A program made the translations under genes and the position numbers. Positions 36,314 to 47,099 of a stretch of DNA of 64,000 nt are shown here, in pieces. Every line of letters begins with the position of its first letter. Positions within the stretch are counted from its first letter, which is position 1. The notes beneath the pieces were generated by a model. It searched no databases. It was not told the DNA's origin and was given only the letters and a program-made list of their open reading frames with translations. The stretch spans positions 186,001 to 250,000 of the forward strand of contig JASJFT010000033.1 in assembly GCA_030770425.1 (NCBI GenBank). The letters are read 5' to 3'. The DNA is from Darksidea phi (taxonomy: Eukaryota; Ascomycota; Dothideomycetes; Pleosporales; Lentitheciaceae).

Positions 36314-37687
36314 CTATCCCCCAAGAGCCTGCACAGCACCCCTCACAATAGCACCAATCTGCCTCCACCTTCTCAAAAGGACATCCTTTTGCTCCGCGCG
36401 CGCACCCTTCTCATCCACCTCGATACCTTCCACCTCCTCCAGGATCTCCATAAACTCCCTCTCATACTTAACCAGCAAACCCACAAGATACTGATTCACC
36501 TTGCCCTGGTCGCCCGCTCCTTCATCTGTACCACCTACAAAACTAGTATACCGCCGTTCCGGTAGCGTAAGGATCCGAAGCACGGCCTGCGTCCGATGGC
36601 AAATCGTCGATTCACCCAACAAAAGCGTATACTTCGAATAGAACCCATCCTCTCTGAGCACCCTAACTTGTTCGGGCGCCAACAGCGGCAATATTAAGTG
36701 ATCGAGCGACAGCGCATCACACCTATTCTCCTCCAGAATAAACCCATACTCCGCGAGCAAAAAATCATTCGTATGCGGTCCGTACGAGACGTATACTTCC
36801 TCGCCGGCCTTATAGTCGCGATCGGCCGTTACAGAATAGCCCGTAGCGTTGGCCTGCGGATCGCAGCCACTATCGGAGTGGTTGAAGTAGTCCATGAAGG
36901 GGCACATGGCGTAGCAGTCGTCGGCGGTTAGGTTGGGACGCTTTTTGGGGAGGCGCGGGTGGTGGTGCGGGAGGTTCGGGTAGGACCAGTAGAAGGTTCG
37001 TGTGCTGACTATTAGCCAGGTGTACGTGAAGAGTGGGTGCGGGATTGAGGGGAAGAGGAGGTGAATGGATTGCCAGTCATTTTCTAGGTTGGTACGTTGC
37101 TTTGTTAGGAGGGCTGGGTTGCGTTAGCTTTGCGGTACTGGATGGGCGCGAAGGTCAACATACCCTTTGCAGCGTGTGGTAATAGATCCTGGAACTCTTT
37201 CGGCCAGTGTATTGGTAGGATGGTGTTGAAGTCTTCGCGAGTGGGCCAGACATCTTGCCATATCTTGTCTGGATTGTCCGCGTTGTCATACGCGAGGGCC
37301 AGATAGGTCGCAAGTCGCGCGTGGACAGTGATCTTTTGTGGGAACTTGAGTGCTTCGACTGCGGTATTTGCTACTGTGACGAGTGACTTGCTGGGAACGT
37401 GAACTATTCGATCTCCTTTCTTAATCGCTTAGCATGTCGATTCGATAAGAGTGTTGAAGTGTTTGAATTTTCGCGTATGGATAATGCATGAGGGTATTTC
37501 CGCTTTGAAATAGATACCAATGGCCAAGGTTGGAGATTTTACTTACCTTTAAGTCCTTCGCCGCAACAATACCCATTCCTCGGCCAACGAATTTTGCAGG
37601 TGCAATGCCATCGATGTCGACGCCCTTCCTCTTGGCCCACTCGACAAAATGAGTGTGTTCTTCGCCGGGATCCAATGCCGCAGCCAT
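36314..37687 (-). CDS. SET-domain lysine methyltransferase (Rubisco-LSMT/SETD3/Rkm type)
   Basis: Three exons (37687-37547, 37419-37164, 37113-36314) give 398 aa; the introns are 127 and 50 nt. The SET domain is split by an insert, as in the LSMT class. It opens with [20 protein letters not shown] then [20 protein letters not shown], has an iSET helical insert, [10 protein letters not shown], then [12 protein letters not shown] (the NH motif that lines the SAM pocket) and [20 protein letters not shown] (the catalytic-Tyr motif). The C-terminal Rubisco-LSMT substrate-binding helices follow. Fungal relatives methylate ribosomal proteins or translation factors. No nuclear signals are obvious. 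It is divergent from CENP-T. Confidence 0.9.
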
Positions 37688-38052
37688 GATTATGTCGTAA
37701 ACTTGATAGACGTATATCCTAATTAAACCCGGTCGCTATACGATCCAATTCCGTCTCTTTCTTTACGCCGAGTTGGGTTTCGTGGTGTACGGCGGATGGA
37801 TTGTCGGAACACTGTACATGAAGACTAGATAAAGTACAAAACATAGCTAGAATCTCCGTCTAGTACCCATTTCCTGGGTAATGTTTGGTGTTTGCAATGA
37901 GCGAGTACATGAGTCAAAGAGAAGAGAGCGAATCACAATATGTGGCAGTAGATGTGGCGCGGACTATCGATAACAAGCCACACTAAACGTCAGGGATGAC
38001 GCGACGCATCAACACGCCGCATTCAAGTGACGGGATCGTATCCTAATCGACC
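37688..38052. promoter_or_regulatory. Divergent promoter region
   Basis: About 365 bp are shared by the SET gene (minus) and CENP-T (plus). No coding content and no clear TATA box are seen. Confidence 0.45.
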
Positions 38053-39862
38053 ATGTCAGATTCTGCGCGCAAAAAGCAGCGCGTCAGTCCGCGCATCTCG
38101 GAGGGAACAAACACGAATCCCTCGACTCTTTACGATGATGTATGTCTTCGCTCAAATGGATTGATCATTCTGACCCTTCTCTAGCTGCAACGCCTGGCAA
38201 GCATTGCACCGAAGCCTGTTACTCCCTTCCGCCGTGCTGCCAGCGCTGGAGTGACACCCGGAAGTAGACCAATTCGAACACCAGGTACTGCGCGAACACC
38301 CCGTGGCGACCCGGCCACGCGACCGACTCCAGCTCGTCGAGCGGCACCTACTACACCGCATGCCATTCGAGCTCTGAGGGAACGCGCAAATGCAGCGAGG
38401 ACGCCGGGACATGTGCGAAGAAGGAGCGGAAGGATACAGCGGGAGACGCCGCGCGATATATTGCGGGATTTGAGTAAAGTATTGGCGCGCGATACTCGAC
38501 CAGTCCAGCCTTCTCCACAGGATCTGCCACAGCGAACTCGGCATTCTGCTCTCGACTTGCCGGAAATTGAGGATGGCCCCGATCCAGCGGTACCTCGCCT
38601 CTCGATGCCACTGGGTGATATGTACGATGATGATGACGATAGCGATCATGTTGCTCCTCCACGACAATCCCTACTTCCGAACCTACCCGATGATGTAGAC
38701 AATGGAACTATCCAGTCTTTAGAGTTTGGAAGGCGAGCTATCAGTGAGGACCCGCGAATGATGTTTGCAACACGGGTCAGCGAACGATTTGGAGAGCTTA
38801 ATGAGCTCGTCATTGATGGGGAAGAGTACGAGATTGACGGAACGTTCATCAACCGGAGACGAACTATGAACTTGGAGGAGTTGCTAGAAGAACCTGAGGA
38901 CGAGCATTTCGACAATACTACGGCTGAAATTCAAGCACTCACTGGACGCAGAGACGGACGGCCGAGCGACGTTGATCTTGGTATTTTTGGTGAAGTGGAC
39001 GATGACACCGAGGAACCTACGTTCCGTTTTACTATCCCACCTCGTATGCAGGCTCCCATTCAGGGAGACGATGAAGACACACAAAATGCCGTGGATGAGC
39101 GTATAGTGGAAGATTTCGAAGAGGACGAGGTGCAGGCTGGAGCTGAGATCGATCAAGAAGATGAAACTGTCGCTCTGGCTATCGGTGGCGATGGCCCTAC
39201 GGACTTTGAGATCACTGGATGGGAATCTGAGCCTGAGGTAGACCAAGACGCGGACCTTCAAGCCTATCGTGAGGAGGTCTCGGCATTGAATCGCAGCCTC
39301 CAGACACAATCCAACTCACCTGAGCGTCCCACTGCTCAAAAGCGCGCTGGTCGACAGCGCAAAGCTATGAATATCTCTAGGTTCGGACACGAATATCCAT
39401 CCCTCCCTGCCGCGACGGTCAAGACGCTCGCGACAGGCTTTGCAAAATATCAGGGCAGCAAGACCAAGTTCAGCAAGGACACTCTCGCAGCGCTAGTGCA
39501 GACATCAGACTTCTTTTTTGAGCAGATGGGCGAGGACCTCGCGGCTTATGCACAGCATGGTGGCCGCAAAATGATTGAAGAAAGCGATGTGATCGCTCTG
39601 ATGAAGAGGTATGCTACATTTCTCATGTATCCTACATATGTTGCCACACAACTTTGTACAAGCACTGACCATGCTTTCCAGAACTCGCCAGATTACAAGG
39701 AATAGCACTGCATTTTCCCTGGCACAGAAGCTGCTGCCGAGAGAGCTGCTACAGCAGCTGCGGATGGAACCTCCGCCAAAGTTGAAGAGGCAGAAACGGA
39801 AGCGAATGGAGGCGATCCAGGATGATGATGATGATGATGATGATGACGATGACGATGACTGA
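38053..39862 (+). CDS. CENP-T: Inner-kinetochore protein CENP-T (Cnn1)
   Basis: Three exons (38053-38139, 38185-39608, 39682-39862) give 563 aa. The N-terminus is basic and rich in Thr-Pro (RPIRTPGTARTPRGD), the CDK-regulated region that in CENP-T binds the Ndc80 complex. The middle is acidic and disordered. The C-terminal histone fold begins ISRFGHEYPSLPAATVKTLA, with KDTLAALVQTSDFFFEQMGE and ESDVIALMKR. After the 73-nt intron comes the CENP-T-specific extension TRQITRNSTAFSLAQKLLPR, which contacts CENP-W. The protein ends in an uninterrupted run of aspartates coded by a GAT/GAC repeat. It links centromeric chromatin to microtubule-binding complexes. Its stop is 22 bp from the stop of SURF1. 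Confidence 0.92.
39821..39859 (+). repeat. GAT/GAC trinucleotide repeat in CENP-T
   Basis: Thirteen consecutive GAT or GAC codons encode the Asp tail of CENP-T. Trinucleotide runs of this kind vary in length between strains. Confidence 0.9.
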
Positions 39863-39884
39863 GGGAAGGAGATGACTGTGATGC

Positions 39885-41015
39885 TTATGACCAATCACTG
39901 CTATGGCGCACTCGTCGTTGGGTGCCGGATAGAGGTTTCTTGACCACCATCCAGAACATGACCGAGGTGGCCAGACTCAGCGCGTACCTGAAACATTAGT
40001 AGAGAGACCGAGGCAAGTGGAAGGTCCTGTACTCACCATGTAAAGATGTACTGTGTGTGGTTGTTCCTCAGATTCACGGTTGCTGGTCGTCCTATGGGAA
40101 TGCCCTTTGGCTCTCGTTCGTAGTTGACGAGTAGATCCGGCGCTATCATTCAATTAGATACCCCAATTCATTCCGGTCACTCTTGAAAATTTGCGACTTA
40201 CTCATTGTCTCCTCCACCCACACAGCCTGACTCCCCGTCCACTCCGCCATCTCCTCTACAGCTGGGAAAAACCACTTCCCCTCCTCAGGCAAATTCTTAG
40301 GCGTAAACATGTTGTTCTTCGGTGGCGTCCGTAGTAGTCCTTCAATCACAACCTCCTCTTCTGGCAACGCTCCGTTCTGCTTGCGGAACCACTGTTTCGC
40401 TGTATCCTTCCTTATCCATCCCCGATTGCATAAAATCTTAGACTTGTTTCCCTTTGCATCCGTTCGTTCCAATGGCGTAACCACAGTATATCCCTCTTCC
40501 CCCTCCAGCATTCGCGGCCCAATCAACATCTCCTGATCGTGTCTCAACCGCCCCTTCGCCCACACCCTCCGATAATCAAAGTCTTTGATCGCATCCGGAT
40601 CGATCCTTAACGGCAACTCCAGCGGCGGAAACGTCAGTCTGTCCTCGAATCGCGCAACGAGTTCTGTCTTCCAGCCTAACCGCTGTACTTGCCAGCATCC
40701 TAGCGCGAAAGCCGTTATGGGTATTATGGCGAGGATTATAAGCCCGGGTCCGTGTTGTTTTCCTACGCGCGCCATCTTCGCGGGACGGTCGAGAATAGAG
40801 ACAAAAGAGGGGTCGAGGCCATTGTTGCTATCGGGGCCACCGCCGATGTGTCTTCGGAAGGTGGGCTGTAGGCGGAGCTTGCTTTGGGGGTGGAAGCGCT
40901 CGCGAAGGCATTGCGGGGTGAAGGGCCGGAAGCGCGTTGGTGACGGCGATTTGATAGCATGCTGCGAGTAGTATCGCCGAAAGAGGTTGAGGAATGGGTT
41001 TGGCTTCGACATCAT
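39885..41015 (-). CDS. SHY1: SURF1/Shy1 cytochrome c oxidase assembly protein
   Basis: Three exons (41015-40202, 40142-40037, 39987-39885) give 340 aa; the introns are 59 and 49 nt. An Arg-rich mitochondrial presequence is followed by TM1 (LIILAIIPITAFALGCWQVQRLGWK, the conserved GxWQxxRxxWK signature). The intermembrane-space domain has RRVWAKGRLRHDQEMLIGPR and ILCNRGWIRKDTA, and TM2 near the end is YIFTWYALSLATSVMFWMVV. SURF1 helps insert haem a into Cox1 of complex IV in the inner membrane. The start could be either of two adjacent Met codons. VMA22 starts only 153 bp away on the other strand. Confidence 0.93.
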
Positions 41016-41168
41016 GGGTTGCGCTGGGGAGACTCTGGGCGGAGAGAAAGTAGACGTCGGCCGAGTTAATGTTAGCGTGGCCTAAACGGGCTTAGTCGCA
41101 TCCCCATCTTTCCAGATGTCGTTGCTCGAACGTCCATCATCGCAGCCCCACTTCTCGACTGCTACATC

Positions 41169-41908
41169 ATGGCGACAACAGAAGCTCAATCTGTCCAAGA
41201 GACGCGCACCGAGGCACTCAGCAAAGACAAACTCGTTTCGAAGCTCGACGAACTGTTAGAGCTATATCTCAACACCCTTGATGCCTACCAGAAAGCTCAT
41301 CAGCAGCTGACGACGCATTTATCCTCCGTAAGTGGCTCCGCATGCAAGCATAATGCCCTTTTGATGCCTAATAATAGTGTGGCGTAGGGCTACTTGTCTC
41401 TAGCTCAAGCAAACTTCAGCAATGCTCGCGGACGTTTTGGCCAGGATTACTACGATGGGAGAATGCAGGCTTTACGGAAAGTGTAGGTGCTGAGCTGGCG
41501 TTTACGTGGCTGCCGTTTTATTCGGTCAAATTTCTGGACGCGACTAATGCGAACAGTGCATTGAGCGAACACGAGTTGAAAGTCATTTTTGAAATTCCCG
41601 CATCGTCCGAGACCGAGGCAGCGGACGTAGAAGCTGAGAGTCCGGCCGAGCCATCGGTGGCTGCAGATTCTCAAACGGCTCCGGCGAACGGATCTGAAGG
41701 AGAGCCTCACGCTTCAAAAGAAAGCAAAGTTCTTGCCGACCCAATCCGATGGTTTGGCATTCTTGTCCCGTCCGCATTACGTGCAGCTCAAGCCTCGTTC
41801 GTATCCGCAGTTGAAGGACCCATTCCACAACTGTCCACCCTTGCCGCCTACCTTAGGAAGCAGGAAGTAGATATAGGACGGTTGAGGAAGCAGATTAAGA
41901 AGCTGTGA
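41169..41908 (+). CDS. VMA22: V-ATPase assembly protein Vma22 (CCDC115 homologue)
   Basis: Three exons (41169-41327, 41388-41482, 41557-41908) give 201 aa; the introns are 60 and 74 nt. The family core is visible after splicing: KLDELLELYLNTLDAYQ, then GYLSLAQANFSNARGRFGQD and YYDGRMQALRKV, and a C-terminal DPIRWFGILVPSALRAAQAS followed by a coiled coil ending RLRKQIKKL. A disordered Ala/Glu-rich linker (about residues 95-145) separates the halves. Vma22 forms an ER complex with Vma12 and Vma21 partners and assembles the Vo sector of the vacuolar proton pump. Confidence 0.88.
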
Positions 41909-42800
41909 ACTGGGAAGCTCTATCGCATCAGCGCACTCGGCCTCGAATGACACCATCATGCCCCAGCTGCGATCCATGAGTGAAGTACATAACGCATCGT
42001 ATACTGTCACGGAAGGGGATACGATATGTTGCATCGCGCTGAGAGACAGTCAGCAATGCAGTTTCATAACGTTAGCACTCACCGCATTGGTCTAGAAGCC
42101 GAGCAGAGCGCCAGTGCGCCAAGCACTTCCCGTCGCTTAACTCAGCATCCGTATTCAGCACCCCCGTCCCGCTTCAGGAGGCCTTATTCGCGCAAGCCTA
42201 CCAATAAGGGAAATGTTCGCTACTGTCAACGCTCGCTATCTCATAGACCCTGCAAGTCTCTGGGATGAGGCTTGCATGAAATCGATAGTCGGGGGTATCT
42301 GAACTAGCTATCTATAGCGCAAACGAAATTGCGATGAACGGCTGCGGACGTGCTCGTCGTTCTCACGCTTCAATCGAGAAGGTAGCATTTTGGCCCCTTT
42401 CTTCGTCCCTTTCCTCATGCTGACACAAACGACATGTATTGGTGGATGGGCTCAACGTCTCAATTGCTGTTACGAAATTACCCTGGTTGACTCGATGCCG
42501 CAGCCACAGCACCGCCGTCCAATGATGATGGCAACTCCGGTCAATGCGTACGCACGGATGAGTGTTGACAGTACCCCTGAACCCCGTTGGACGCGAGTAA
42601 GGACTCTATCCATTTTTGTGAACGTGTACGAGCTATGCGGGAAAAGTACGAGCTCAGAGGCATTGGTATAAGAAGCTTCTCGTGCGCCCGCTTTTCAGTC
42701 TACCACCGCGCTTCACTCTCGCTTTTTCTTTAATCTTTTCCTTGCAGTCACTCGCTTACGCTGCTCTCTAGTTACGTCTTTAACTTAATAATACCTAATC
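41909..42800. promoter_or_regulatory. Long upstream region of the secreted repeat protein
   Basis: About 890 bp hold no supported gene. The last 120 bp are pyrimidine-rich (CTCTCGCTTTTTC...), typical of strongly expressed fungal genes, and contain a TTGCAG and a CTCTAG that could end a leader intron. A short frame at 42026 is not protein-like. Confidence 0.45.
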
Positions 42801-44306
42801 ATGTCTGGCAAGACCCTCTTTGCTCTTACCGCCCTGGGCGGGTTGGCTGCTGCCCTTCCCAGCTACAACCCAGGTTACGGAGAGAACGCTCCTCCTGCCT
42901 ATGGTAATCCGGGATACGGCGAGTACAGCACCACCGAGGGTGGCTATGGATCGCATGATACCACCACGTCGGTCTATCCCTCTTCGTCGGAGTACCCTCC
43001 TGCGTCTAGCGAGACCCCGAGCGAGTACCCCCCGGAGGCTACCACCTCGACCAAGCCTTATGTTCCGCCCTACGGAGAGCACTCTTCATCCTCGTCCTCG
43101 AGCTATCCCCCATCGTACCCGACTGGAACCGGTAGCTATCCCCCTGTCCACCCAAGTGGCACCGGCGATGTTCCTGGATATCCTCCCCACACCTGGGTCT
43201 ATCCTTCCGGCGCCGGCTACCCCTCGGCTCCTCCCCACAAGCCGACCACGTACGACACCGAGAGCCCTCCTGCTCCCACCGGCAAGCCCCACGAGTCTGG
43301 CTGCGAGTACGCCACCTATACGGAGACTGTCACGGTCCCGGAATACATCACTGTGACTTATACTCCCCCTGGCTACCCGCACGAGACCAAGACTGAGGGC
43401 TATCCTCCTCACGCTTCCTCGTACCCCCCGGGAACGCCTCAGCCTTCCAAGTATGAGCAGGGCCCGCCATCGCCAGAGTCGCCTGAGTATGAGACTAAGA
43501 CTCATACTTCCTACGTGACGCACACGTCGTATGCGCCTCATGAGACCAAGACGTACCCTCCCCAGGAGACGGCCACCTATCCCCCTCATGAGACCAAGAC
43601 CTACCCGCCTCATGAGACCGAGACTTACCCGCCGCATGAGACCGAGACCTACCCACCGCATGAGACCCAGACCTATCCTCCTAGCGACTCCACCTACCCG
43701 CCCTACCCACACGGTGGAAACTCGACCTCGAGCTGCTCCACTGGAACCGGCTATGTCCCCAGCTCGACCTACACTCCCTCTGAGTCCACCTCCACTGGCT
43801 ACACCGGATACCCACCCCACGAGACCAGCAAGACCACCGGCTATCCTCCTCACGAGACTAGCACGGCCCCTGGCTATCCTCACGAGACTAGCAAGACCAC
43901 CGGCTACCCGCCTCACTCTACCAGCGAGACTACTAGCTATCCCCCGAGTCACGAGACCCCCAGCGAGTACCAGCCTTCCCCAAGCGCGTCAACATCTTGC
44001 ACGTCCTCGACCACTCCCTATGCCCCGGAGCAGACCACCTCTACCAAGCCGTACGAGCCTGAGTACACTACCTCTACGCCTTCCGAGCCTGAGTACACCA
44101 CCTCTACTACGCCTTCTGAGCCGGAGTACACCACCTCTACTACGCCTTCTGAGCCGGAGTACACCACCTCCACCACGCCTTATGAGCCTGTGAGCAGCTC
44201 CACCAACCCTCCCGAGTACGGTGCTTCCACAACAACTGCCCCCAGCTACCCCACCGTCACCGATAGTCCCGGGTACGGATACGGATACAAGGCTCTCAGG
44301 GTCTAA
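42801..44306 (+). CDS. Secreted Pro/Thr/Ser/Tyr-rich repeat protein (cell-wall type)
   Basis: One exon encodes 501 aa. Residues 1-19 are a signal peptide (MSGKTLFALTALGGLAAALP, cut after Ala). The rest is low complexity, rich in Pro, Thr, Ser, Tyr and His, with two repeat blocks: TYPPHET(E/K/Q) units near residues 246-293, and EPEYTTSTTPS units near residues 418-462. Between them lies a short non-repeat patch with CEYATYTETVTVPEYITVTY, which looks like the beta-rich TVT segment of fungal wall proteins. There is no GPI signal at the C-terminus. Heavy O-mannosylation and a place in the wall or medium are expected. The function is unknown; a structural or adhesive role is plausible. Confidence 0.8.
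   Translation: MSGKTLFALTALGGLAAALPSYNPGYGENAPPAYGNPGYGEYSTTEGGYGSHDTTTSVYPSSSEYPPASSETPSEYPPEATTSTKPYVPPYGEHSSSSSSSYPPSYPTGTGSYPPVHPSGTGDVPGYPPHTWVYPSGAGYPSAPPHKPTTYDTESPPAPTGKPHESGCEYATYTETVTVPEYITVTYTPPGYPHETKTEGYPPHASSYPPGTPQPSKYEQGPPSPESPEYETKTHTSYVTHTSYAPHETKTYPPQETATYPPHETKTYPPHETETYPPHETETYPPHETQTYPPSDSTYPPYPHGGNSTSSCSTGTGYVPSSTYTPSESTSTGYTGYPPHETSKTTGYPPHETSTAPGYPHETSKTTGYPPHSTSETTSYPPSHETPSEYQPSPSASTSCTSSTTPYAPEQTTSTKPYEPEYTTSTPSEPEYTTSTTPSEPEYTTSTTPSEPEYTTSTTPYEPVSSSTNPPEYGASTTTAPSYPTVTDSPGYGYGYKALRV
43537..43680 (+). repeat. Six 24-bp coding repeats (PPHETxTY)
   Basis: About six units of 24 bp are in frame within the secreted protein, differing mostly at third positions. This shows selection on protein sequence after duplication. 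Confidence 0.85.
44054..44185 (+). repeat. Four 30-33-bp coding repeats (EPEYTTST)
   Basis: These are units of 30 or 33 bp in frame. The third and fourth are nearly identical in DNA, so this block expanded more recently than the 24-bp block. Confidence 0.85.
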
Positions 44307-45675
44307 GACCGAAAACCAGACCTTTCGATCGGGGGACAGTTGTGGGATAAGCTAATGCAGAAGATGGAACAAAACAGGTAGCCTTGTTAATGTCATTGTA
44401 ACGCCCGCATGTACTTGTTTTTCTTGTTCCATCCTGAACACATCGCTGCCCTCTCGATGTGAGTGTCTTTAGGTATTTTTGATTTCCCTTTGTGTTCGTT
44501 TACTTAATGCTTTGATTTTATTCAAATCAATCAAACATCCTGCGCGTCTACATGTTGTTGTCTCCGTTCGTGATGTGTTGATTCGGTACGCCTCAGACAT
44601 CTGTGATATACAGTGCTCCTAAAGAGCTTTAATCAAGCTCTCATAGACCTGTTAAGGAGTGAGTGATAGGCTCCACGGATTTTCAGACCTGATAGATAGG
44701 TAAACAGCCTGTCGACATGTGGTTCCTAATCTAGTAGTTTCCCGTAGCTTATGCTGACTGGGAAGATCGTGGTGATGCTCACTCAGTCCAAACACAATCA
44801 ATTGATTAGCAATGGGCATGGTATTGTAGAAAGGACGAATGCTGTTCCGCTCGCTGCCTAGTCTATTCGCCTTTCGCTACCCCTCTACGTTAGGGCCTGT
44901 TCGGTACTGAGGTTCAGACTACCGTCATATCGGCTTTAGAAGGAACTGGTGGTGTGCAAGGGGGCGGCTTATAATTTACGCTAATTCATTAGTTGCTGAT
45001 CACTCATCTGAAATCCTGTTCGGTACACAACAGATAGCTAATAGCTAACAGCTAACAGATGGCTAGGGTCAGGGCTAGGGCTAGAGCCGAGTTGAAGTTG
45101 AGCGTCTTACGGCACCTCACGACCACCAGGGAACATCTAGAGGCTCTATATCGCTTAATCAGGTTAGATATGGGTCATGTAAGCGCTAGTAGGGTTTTTA
45201 AATTGCCTCCTTTCATATTGTTTCTGACACTTCTAGAAGCGCTGTTAGAACTTCGTTTTTACCGAATACGGCCTTTTGTAAGGTCCGCACGAAACACAGT
45301 AGGAGTTGTATATATAAATATATTAACGGTATCTCGAACAGCATGTAGCATATATAAGCTCCGTATGGCTTCTATAACTTTTGAAACTGTACTAGGCTTA
45401 TCAAATATCCTAGAGTTTCCAAGTCCGGTAATTAGCTCTCCATAAGCCGGTTAAGGCCAAACGACTTTACAGCTGCGAAGATACTTGATAACATACTAAC
45501 TGCTATTCCTGTACTGAACTAATGGGAAGCTGGTATCCGCAAGTTGTCGGAGTGGCCACAAAACGGTCTACAAGTGAACCAGGTACCCAGCAAAAACCAA
45601 ATATATACGCTATTGCTGCCAATCTAGATTTATAGGTTCGGAGCACGCTATGCTATTGATATCAACGGGGCAGCC
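44307..45675. other. AT-rich region with degenerate repeat traces
   Basis: This is 1.4 kb without a supported gene. CCTGTTCGGTAC occurs at about 44898 and again (ATCCTGTTCGGTACACA) at about 45012, then short AGCTAA(C/T) repeats at 45035-45057. The stretch 45278-45314 resembles 55061-55097 (see repeats). The sequence becomes TA-rich from 45300. A frame at 45059-45445 has no recognisable domain. It looks like the remains of a small transposable element, type unknown. Confidence 0.45.
45278..45314 (+). repeat. Dispersed repeat fragment, copy 1
   Basis: AAGGTCCGCACGAAACACAG plus the following AGGAGTTGTA matches 55061-55097 at roughly 30 of 37 positions by hand. Several differences are C-to-T or G-to-A, the direction expected of RIP. 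Confidence 0.55.
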
Positions 45676-46460
45676 TTAAAATCCGTCAAAGCCATCATCA
45701 TCGTCGTCAAAATTACCAGCAAAACGAGGACAGTGACCGCCCATTGATGGACCGCCGAAGCTGTGACATGAACCGGGTCCACCCATGCCGCTTCCACCGG
45801 GGAAATTGTAACGAAGAGGACCTCTACCCATACCTAAGAGTAGGATATACAAAGTCAGCCAAGCTAATACGAGAGGGTGCCAATAAGCGTTATCTTGGAA
45901 CAGAGATCACGCTTCCTCACGATTACAATGAAAATCATACCGCCGAGTTACATACCACGCGTATTTCCACGCCCTCCAAAGCCATATGAGCCACCTCCAC
46001 CCATGGATGGTCCCATAGAGCCGCAGCGGGGGGGCCTCCCATGCATAGCCCTACCACCTCCTCCACCTCCGCGACCTCCAAAAGCCTGTATCATCATCGG
46101 CGGCAGCATTCCACGGTCCGCGAAACCGTGCAGGATCTCGAGGAAATGTGGGATCAAGTGATCATACTGACCGGGATTTTCACGCGTAAACGCTATCATG
46201 CCGAGTGGAAAATTATTACGGATATTCAGACCCATGGAGGCCATGTCTTGCTCCAGCTGTTGAAATTCAGGAAGCTCGAGGAGAGTGTTAATAGGAGAAA
46301 GGTAGTCATCCTCGGAGAAGCCTGCGTAGCTCCAGGCACTGTCGTTGTTGTCGGCATCAAAATCTCCTCCACTACGAAGTCCGCCGAATCCGTCGCCTCC
46401 ACCACCGCCACCGAAATGAGAGCTGCCCTCGAAGCCTGTATCATGTCTGCTTGGATCCAT
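45676..46460 (-). CDS. Uncharacterised Gly-rich protein
   Basis: Two exons (46460-45956 and 45833-45676), separated by a 122-nt GTATGT...CTTAG intron, give 220 aa. A Gly-rich N-terminus (FGGGGGGDGFGGLRSGG) is followed by a short helical core (SPINTLLELPEFQQLEQDMA, then PLGMIAFTRENPGQYDHLIP and HFLEILHGFADRGMLPPMMI). A Gly/Met/Arg-rich tail ends in DDDDDGFDGF. No signal peptide or TM segment is seen. The function is not recognised; RGG-like patches would allow RNA binding, but that is only a suggestion. Confidence 0.7.
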
Positions 46461-47099
46461 ATTGTACTGTTATTATCGTGTTACTAAGTTATTGGTTTGT
46501 GTTTGAATCGTGCTATGTCCCCTGTAAAATTGCGAAGCCTGTATCACTCAGGTATATGTTCGTTGTGGGTAAAGTATTGGTTAGTGGCCTGTAAGGGGGG
46601 TTTATATACCTGTCTAAGGCTTGAGACTTCATCATTGAGGAACTGTGGGTATTGAAGGTGCGTGGTGGCATGAATTGGGTTGGTGGTGACGGGAACTCGG
46701 AGACTTCAAGGGCGCACTTTTCAAGGGTGGTTTTGAACTACTAGGTGACATACGTGGTGTGACGGGCGAGTGTAGCTTTGCCAGCTGTGCGTTGGGCCTA
46801 GAGAGTGGTCTGTTGCGGTAAAGAACGTTGCAGATCATCTGTAGCAAGCATGCTTGGGGCTTGGCTGCACTCCCAGTGCCTTGTCAGCCTGGGTTTCATC
46901 CTTAACTATCTTACTTTTCATTGAGCCGAATCGCAATCTGCGGACGCTTAAGTAACAGACTGTAACCTCTTATTTTGGAGGACGGCGGTTCTTATCCGAC
47001 GATTGAAATCGGTCTTCAATACCTAGCCCCACAAGCGACTGTATTAACGTCTCTCGTGGCCTTGTCCATAACACCGGCATTCCTGTCAAAGCTGCATGA
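46461..47099. other. Intergenic region
   Basis: This is about 640 bp upstream of the Gly-rich gene and beyond the 3' remnants of the F-box gene. No coding content is supported. Confidence 0.4.

Noticed and set aside
44896..45025. Terminal repeats of a MITE or hAT element (CCTGTTCGGTAC twice)
   Set aside because: Both copies are in the same orientation; no inverted partner or target-site duplication was found.
45062..45082. Telomere-like AGGGTCAGGGCTAGGGCTAG
   Set aside because: Only three imperfect units, not TTAGGG, and in the middle of the window.
45059..45445. 128-codon plus-strand frame starting MARVRARARAELKL
   Set aside because: It begins in a short simple repeat, has no domain and lies in repeat-derived AT-rich DNA.
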